Below, one piece after another: positions 57,177 to 64,000 of a stretch of 64,000 bases of DNA. Under the pieces are notes generated by a model. The model ran no database searches and was not told the origin of the DNA. It worked only from the letters and a program-made list of their open reading frames with translations. Every line of letters begins with the position of its first letter. The first letter of the stretch is position 1. The stretch is from contig JAZAYU010000185.1 in NCBI GenBank assembly GCA_038501625.1, positions 868,001 through 932,000 of the forward strand, read 5' to 3'. The position numbers and the translations under genes are program-made. This DNA is from Corbicula japonica (Eukaryota > Mollusca > Bivalvia > Venerida > Cyrenidae).

Positions 57177-58090
57177 ATTGTATTGTCTATTATTAACAGT
57201 TTCATGACCCGATTTAATACTTCTGCAAAAGTATGTGTGTTCGCATATTTTTGTTGATCCAAATTACAACTAAGTAAAGCTTGAACTTGTAGTGTCTATT
57301 ATTTTCACTTTCTTAAGATTTCTGCAAAACTGTGTGTTCTGGTGTTCCAAAGATAATTTTTATATTCAAAACCTTATAAAACTTTAGCAATCAGTTCATT
57401 AGTGGCAAAATGCAAGATAACAGTTAAGCAAAATTATCAAGAAAGTACCGACGGATGTATCAATATCGAGCTAGCTAAACCATGTAAAACATTCCCTGGG
57501 ATACCTCTGATCCACGAGTTTCACAAAATGATGCACACGTTCGTAGATTTGTGGTCAGCAAAATAAGTAGCTAATCTCTGTTCAGTGTTCTCTACACATT
57601 TATTTGCTTTGGTTTAATAAATTTATAAGCTGTACATCTTTTGCTTATCATACACAGTGTACATTTACTAGACAAAATCCATGTGCATGTATATGTTTAT
57701 TGTTTGTTGTCGGAATATCTTTATGAGTAATAAGCCAAGCTGATAAGAAGCTGGAGAGAGGATTTAAGAATAGGTACAGACTCCAAATGTGACGTCCTTC
57801 AACAGCCAATAAGAGGCCTCTAGGTTTTTATAGATAACGACTGAGAAAGAATTTATCCATAAATAACGACTGAGTTAGAGTCTAATTATCTAAATTATCC
57901 GTTCCGTCTGGAACGTGATCTTTGCTTTACATAAAGCTCAAGTTTGGTCGTTTAGAATATGTCGGTCATTCACAATTCGTGTATCAAAGGAGCCACTTGT
58001 ATTTTGTGAGTAAATTTGTAATCTTGTTGTTATTTTAGTCACAAATTTAATCACGTTAAAAACCTTTTAGTAGTTTTAACCCATTATTTA
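57177..58090. other. Intergenic, no gene recognised
   Basis: AT-rich without coding signal or clear repeat. Confidence 0.45.
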
Positions 58091-58440
58091 TAGACCTTGA
58101 GCTGCCAATAGACCCCCCTCCCCCCCTGGGGGAATTTTGAAGGGTATGTTTTTCTGAAAGCCTATACCATTCTACGCATTTTGCAAGTTGTTTGCACTCT
58201 GGCGAGTGGGGCGTTTTTCCGTAACGCATGTTTGAATATGTTACCTTTGAAAAAAAGTTTGTGTAAGAATGAAATATTTGACAATTGTAAAAGTTCTAAA
58301 CTAAACATATTTATTCTACACCAGAAAGCTCTAATCTACATTACTAATGCAATAAAACATCATTTACCTAAGGTATTGGTCTAAAATAGTGATAAAGTTA
58401 TGTTATTTAACATAAAAACCTATTAAAATAAAATGTATGA
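58091..58440 (+). repeat. Terminal repeat, first copy
   Basis: Starts TAGACCTTGAGCTGCCAATA followed by a C-rich run, and contains TCTGGCGAGTGGGGCGTTTT and ATATGTTACC. Directly repeated at 58617 and present in inverse orientation at 61770-61936. Confidence 0.75.
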
Positions 58441-58616
58441 ATCATTTCTTACGTGCAGTAGCAAGTAATTTGTGCTTATAAGTAAAATATAGTAAGATAA
58501 ATGGGACATCAGGACAAATATAATACAGTGATATACATTGGGACATAAGCCCGTAACGCTATATTGAAATATGTTACCGAAAGAAAAGAAAATGGGAAAA
58601 CAAGCCATAAATGTAT

Positions 58617-61600
58617 TAGACCTTTAGCTGCCAATAGACCCCCCTGCCCTCTGGGGGAATTTTGAAGGGTATGTTTTTCTGAAAGCCTATCCCATTCCTC
58701 GCATTTTGCAATTTGTTTGCTTTCTGGCGAGTGGGGCGTTTTACCGTAACGCCTGTTTGAATATGTGACCTTTGAGAAAATTTTATGCATTGAAGAAATA
58801 ATTGGCAATTATAAAAGTTCTGAAATAAACCTATTTTTTCTACACCAGGAAGATGTTTTTTTTTAATTTTTAATGCAATAAAACATCTGCAACCTAAGGT
58901 ATAGGTCTATAAATAGTCATTAAGATATGTTACTTATCATCAAAACCTAGTTTAAAAAGTTGTATGCAACATTTCTTACTTACATTAATAAAGAATTTCT
59001 GTTTTATTTGCTTAATTCATTAATATAAATAAGACTGCAGTATTTAAATGTAATAAAGTCACATTGAGGCACATTTCTTGTTTAATGTATGTAAATAAAT
59101 ACATATATTTGTAAATTCCAAAAACCAAAATATCTGAAAAAAAAACAATGGAAAAAACATCTCAAAGATAGCAAATAAAATATTTATAAATGAAATAAAT
59201 TATAAAGAAATAAACTCTTAAAGACATATTGAATTTGTATGATTTAAAGGTAAACTGTGTTAAAAACTTTGTTAATATTATCTATAACTTTAGTTATATG
59301 TGACTTCCTGATATGCATATTTCACCTTTTTACTATTATGCTTTATCATATACTTATGCCTATGGTAAATAAATTTGAAGTTTTGGTGTAATTGTTTTTT
59401 TTTAAATACACCTCTTCATGAGTTTTAACGATTAGTTAGCTTTATCTCATAATAAAAATAAATACCATATCGTAAATCACCAGTTTTAAATATGTTACCC
59501 AAAAGAACGTATTTTAGTTACCAACCTCCCTGCACTTTATGTATCTTGTATTAAAATAGGTAATATATATATATATATAGAATTATGTTACAAAAGCAAA
59601 TTAAGGTATTGATGCTGGTAATATTGAACAGTTATGTATTTTTCATTTAAACGTAGTTAAACTTTAGAGGTTAATGATCTGTGTACTGCTCAATATGTCT
59701 TGAAATAAATGTGTATGATGTAGATGGTTCAAGTTCGTCCTATTTTAAATCTTTTTAAATTAACAATAAACCTATCAATATGGCTCAGTGACAACATTGT
59801 AATACAGCTTACGTTTGCACTAATCATGGACTGGTGCATCCAGTCTAAAGCTGTCCAGATACTCTTGATTGAGACAGATAACGTTAATTTGTTCTAAAAA
59901 AAATGTTGAAACATTGTTTATCATTTTATTATTCTATTTATGTCTTTAGTCATCCTGTAATATGTTACCAATTTTTACTTTAATAATCAGCAAAAATAAA
60001 AAGAAAAGAAAAGCAAGAAACTGCAAATGATTAGTAAATTAACATTTTGATAAATATTTTTATATAATATTATATTATGGTAAAGTTGATCTATAACAAA
60101 TTTAAAAGCTACTGAATTTAAACTTTACACAATTTAGCTGATTAAATTATATATCTGATGTTCGAAATGTTTTTAAAAGTAGTTTTATTCATCAAAAATA
60201 CTAAGGTTCAGTGTAGAATTCGTAAAACATTGAAACAGCATGAGCATTATATAGTAATTTTTTTGACTCAAGTAAAAGAATTTTTACCTAAAAAAATTAT
60301 TATACAAAAGTCAACGTTAACTTGTCTATTTGCTTACCATCACCTGCATTACACTGTTTGTCTTTCAAATTAGGATGTTTCTCTTTAACACGTATTTGTC
60401 TTTAAGAAAAATAACATTCTACAAAGATCTTAAGGAATTCTTAACACATTTTAAGCTTTTTTTGAACAATGGAAACAATAATGTTTCATTTAGGACAATT
60501 TATTTTTCTTATTTCACATGTTTTATTTAACAGAATTGTCAGTTATTATTGCTCTAAAAGACCAGAACTGGTGCTTTCAACCTTGTTTTTAGTAAATATA
60601 GTTCATAGAAAGTTCATATTCACATTATGAATGACTCTACTGTAATCTAGATACAAACTACCGGTTAAAACACGGTTTAGAAATTTATTTTATTTGGTGA
60701 TCTTTCTAAAAAAATTATTTTAATAATTAGGTAACATATATTTAATTTTAATTAGTTTTGTTTGTAACACTTTCCAAAGCAATATTTTTATCTCTTGTCT
60801 TTTTACTTTTGGAACCAATTCTAAAAATTATTTTTTTTTAGAATTTATTTCATAAATGCATTGTACTTTGTCAATATTGTAACCTCGGAATTATATGTTA
60901 CGGAGAAGGTTTACAATGGAAAAGCTTAAACACTTTAACATTTTAACAACATAACATAACATAACATATTATACACTACAGACATCTTACTATGATTATT
61001 TTATAGTTTAATCTAAAATGATTGAATAGTCGTGATACAGTTTTGTAAATGTAATCAGTTCTTTGTACAACAATATCAGTTTAAGAGAAAATACTTAATT
61101 CAATCAGTAATATTAGTTTAAAAAACGTCTGTGAAGGTAATTAAAAATTTTCACAGGGCTAACAAACATCAGGACATTGCACAGAGCACACATAGTTAAT
61201 TTCTTCAAATAGATATCAGCTAACACCATTAAAATTAAATAAAAACAAGGAAATAAGCCTTATTTTAATAAGTAACATATGTTATGTATGTTGAAAATTT
61301 GAAGTCATGCAAGTTTCAAGAACACTTACATTTATAAAGCTCAATAATTTAATTAAACTCTATATTTTATGCTTGTTTATCCCAAAACATGAATAAAATG
61401 TTTGAATTAGCGATATGGTAACATATAAGATTATGGAAAAATTATTACAAATGCCAGTGTGATTTTTATGAAAATCACACTGTTTTATATTGTTTGATCA
61501 TGCAGCTTTCAAAAACATGTATTATTGCCAAAGTTTGATTACAAATAAAAATCCTACAGGTATGTTTCTGACTTAAATTACATCTTTTTAGGGTTATGTA

Positions 61601-61936
61601 TGTTATACACTAAATATGTTACCTAAGTGCAAAAATTTTGAAATGAAAACTACATCAATCGACAGATAATACTTCATCCTTATACAAAAATATAAGTTTT
61701 ATTAAATCGTATCTGGAATAGAGCAGAATTAAAGATTCAAAATCGATATATTTTTTCTACAAATTTTAGGGGTAACATATTAAAACCTCCGTAACTCCCT
61801 TATGCCCCACTCGCCAGAGTGCAAACAAACTGCAAAATATCCAGGACATAACAGGCTTTCAGAAAAATCATGTCTACAAAATTCCCCAAGGGGGGGGGGG
61901 GGGGGGGTGCAAACATGTTTCTGGCCACCGGCCTAT
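58617..61936. mobile_element. Large AT-rich element with inverted ends
   Basis: The left end (TAGACCTTTAGCTGCCAATA, C-run, GGCGAGTGGGGC) is matched by the inverse sequence at 61770-61936 (GCCCCACTCGCC, G-run, TGGCCACCGGCCTATTA). The interior is very AT-rich, without a gene, and carries many copies of ATATGTTAC or its reverse complement, often 150-190 bp apart, suggesting an old, decayed repeat array. The last 25 bp of the retroelement terminus (CTGATATGCATATTTCACC) sits near 59306 as a solo fragment. Confidence 0.6.
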
Positions 61937-62006
61937 TACGTAAGTTTTATATTTTTTCATTCATTATAAATAAAATGTTTGTGTGTTTTAAAGAATTAGT
62001 TCATTA

Positions 62007-62143
<137 letters not shown>

Positions 62144-62149
62144 CCAGTA

Positions 62150-62619
62150 ATAATAATACCTGTAAGTTTATTAAATTTTAAAGGCGAAAACTGCTAAATA
62201 TTGACCGTTAACTTCTCATGAAATATTGAAAGACAAAGAAAATTTATTTTATAAAATTGCATTGTTAAAACTTGTTAATATAAATATTGCAATATTGTTA
62301 CCATGTTTTAAAAATGAAACACGGTGTACGTGCTTTTATTTTCTATGCTCAAGGTTCTGTGGCAGATGTCATTGCATCATCATTGATAAAAAAGAATATT
62401 ATCTGTTCTGTTTAATATTATCAAAATCTAACGGCAAAAGAAAAATAAAAATAAAATAAAACATAGCACAAACCATATAATTTGTGAATGTTAATTTTAC
62501 ATACGTTAAGAGAAGTTAGAACAGTAAAGAAAGATAGTTAGACCAAAAATCCCTAAAACAGTATATGCAGAAAACAACACAAAAACGAAGCAACACTTAA
62601 TATCAATTTAAATGATTTC
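62150..62619. other. Intergenic, no gene recognised
   Basis: AT-rich; one 77-codon frame at 62226 without recognisable features. Confidence 0.45.
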
Positions 62620-62790
62620 ATTTGTAATGAGCTACTTACAACAATATCTAAGAGTCTCTTGTCTAACAAATGTTTAGAATACGGGTTATTTGTTAAAGTG
62701 TGTATGACATTTCCTGGTCGCGAAAACGGGTGACAAAAATAAAAATGCTGATTTCTCTCTTCATAACTGAGAGTTCTTTTCAAGGTCCTA
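62620..62790 (-). repeat. Dispersed repeat fragment, second copy
   Basis: Reverse complement aligns with 40460-40640, including TATGAAGAGAGAAATCAGCA. Reading frames differ between copies. Confidence 0.6.
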
Positions 62791-63149
62791 AGATATTGTT
62801 GTCAGAATAATTTGACGCATGTGCGCATTTGAACTGTTGTTTTGTGTTGCTTCGTTCTAATGATTTATTGCAAATAGAATTTTAAGATTTTTTAAGTCTA
62901 ACTATTTTTCTTTACTGTTTTAACTTTTCTTAACAAACATAATCATACACCCATAACTTTGATTTATGCAAAGTTTGATGGAACTGCGTTTTGCTGTTTT
63001 AGAGATTTTGATAATTTTCTTTGTTGTCTATGACATAGCAATTACAATTGCCACAAACATGTATCGATAACACAGTTTCACACTAAGATATCGACCATCC
63101 ACTTGTTAATATGAGATAGTACACGAGATGCACGTGCTTCACGAACCTT

Positions 63150-63177
63150 CGTAGACAACGCAAAAGAGTTGTCTACG
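63150..63177. other. Short perfect hairpin
   Basis: CGTAGACAAC (63150-63159) and GTTGTCTACG (63168-63177) form a 10 bp stem with an 8-base loop; a third half-site TAGACAAC follows at 63183, and a smaller CCACTG/CAGTGG hairpin at 63202-63219. Confidence 0.5.
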
Positions 63178-63409
63178 GAATTTAGACAACGGTAATACTG
63201 GCCACTGATTTGCCAGTGGACGGTAGCTGTGGTCTAATTTATATTTATTGTCGAGTTTCACGGTGTGTAGGTTTGTTAAAGTACTGATAATAACAGTAAT
63301 ACCGACACAGACCTCTCAGTCGGTATCATGATTTAAACTCAAGAGATTTTCTGGATAAGTGTAAAGTATAACTTTAAAGATATGTTTTCTATTTTTTATT
63401 ATCGTCACA

Positions 63410-64000
63410 GGTTCTTTTCAGTGCCTTTTATTCGTAAAGCCATCTTTAAATTCACACAAAAGTTTACCTAGATGATACAGCGCCCTGGTTGCCTGATGAA
63501 TAACCCATTTACAGTTGATCGTAATGCGTACCTCTTCGCTTGCACGACGGTAATAGTTCATGAATGCTTATGGCGAAATCTTACAAAATAACCTAGAAGC
63601 TCGATCTGTTTCTTTGATCCCCGCCGTCGTGTTCTTGCTGATTCCAGGGGCTCTACAACCCTATAAGTTTTTTATGCTTTAAATCTTTGTGTCTTTTTGC
63701 ATGCATGCAACATTTTTGAGTTGATGGGTGGGTTTTGGTTATTTCACCAAGACAATTTACTTGTTATTGTTTGGGGGCAAGTTTAGGTTGGTGCACCACA
63801 TAACCTGGTTTAAAATGTTTTGACACTGACCGTTACAATTGGCAACCCATAGGGTTCTCTTTTTCGATATTTGTTTGTGACGTCTATTTTTAAAAAGAGT
63901 CGTTGTATAAACATGCTCTCGTCTTCTCTCTACTTGTTAGCTGTGTGGGAATGGTGTGTCTGCTGGACGTGGCCATTTCTGATATGAATATTTCACTTTT
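63410..64000 (+). mobile_element. Retroelement 3' end, reaching the window edge
   Basis: Aligns with the 31 kb copy from the last ~40 codons of the reverse transcriptase (CAGTTGATCGTAATGCGTAC) to the terminus GAATATTTCACTTTT at 64000. The conserved hairpin has decayed (TGTTTTGACACTGACC). Confidence 0.78.

Overview
The window is eukaryotic, AT-rich and repeat-dense, and most probably comes from a bivalve mollusc. The evidence is tandem ~150 bp repeats built around a 'GGCCATAACT' core next to (ACGG)n microsatellites (the layout of bivalve pearl-like elements), many MITE-like inverted-repeat elements, long TA/GT/ATC microsatellites, and large animal-type GTPases of the VLIG/GVIN1 (interferon-induced very large GTPase) family. 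There is no sign of bacterial organisation. The species cannot be fixed from the sequence.

Three long, intact, intronless reading frames are the only confident protein-coding genes: 11717-16396 (+, 1559 aa), 19357-23955 (+, 1532 aa) and 45737-50401 (-, 1554 aa). All share one VLIG layout: a conserved N-terminal block, a degenerate N-terminal GTPase-like module (SKS and NLRG motifs), a full P-loop GTPase module (GIQSxGKST, then D[T/S]EG), a helical middle and a C-terminal Cys/His cluster. Genes 1 and 3 are close paralogs in opposite orientation; gene 2 is clearly more divergent. Each ATG sits just downstream of a good splice acceptor, so a 5'-UTR intron before a single coding exon is the likely structure. 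Genes 1 and 3 also share a 13-codon upstream ORF in strong start context, which may control their translation. The locus looks like a small innate-immunity-type GTPase cluster, although function is inferred from the family only.

Region by region: 0.1-1.9 kb degenerate 'TTGGCGCTGT' repeats passing into a 177 bp tandem array; 3.3-5.8 kb a foldback element with ~460 bp arms; 6.7-7.6 kb a 35 bp minisatellite; 7.8-8.4 kb a MITE inside (TA)n; 8.6-11.2 kb MITE copies and an inverted retroelement 3' end; 11.6-24.2 kb GTPase genes 1 and 2; 24.4-45.1 kb a mobile-element-rich gap with MITEs, a palindromic repeat, a reverse transcriptase remnant and its 3' ends, a 2.9 kb CACTA-like transposon with a broken gene, a tRNA-like sequence and a pearl-like element; 45.7-50.5 kb GTPase gene 3; 51.9-52.7 kb a second, inverted pearl-like element; 54.6-64 kb more retroelement 3' ends, a MITE, a 3-4 kb AT-rich element with recurring ATATGTTAC motifs, and an (ATC)n microsatellite.

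All coordinates of repeats and UTR exons were read by eye and may be off by a few bases. Nothing was checked against a database.
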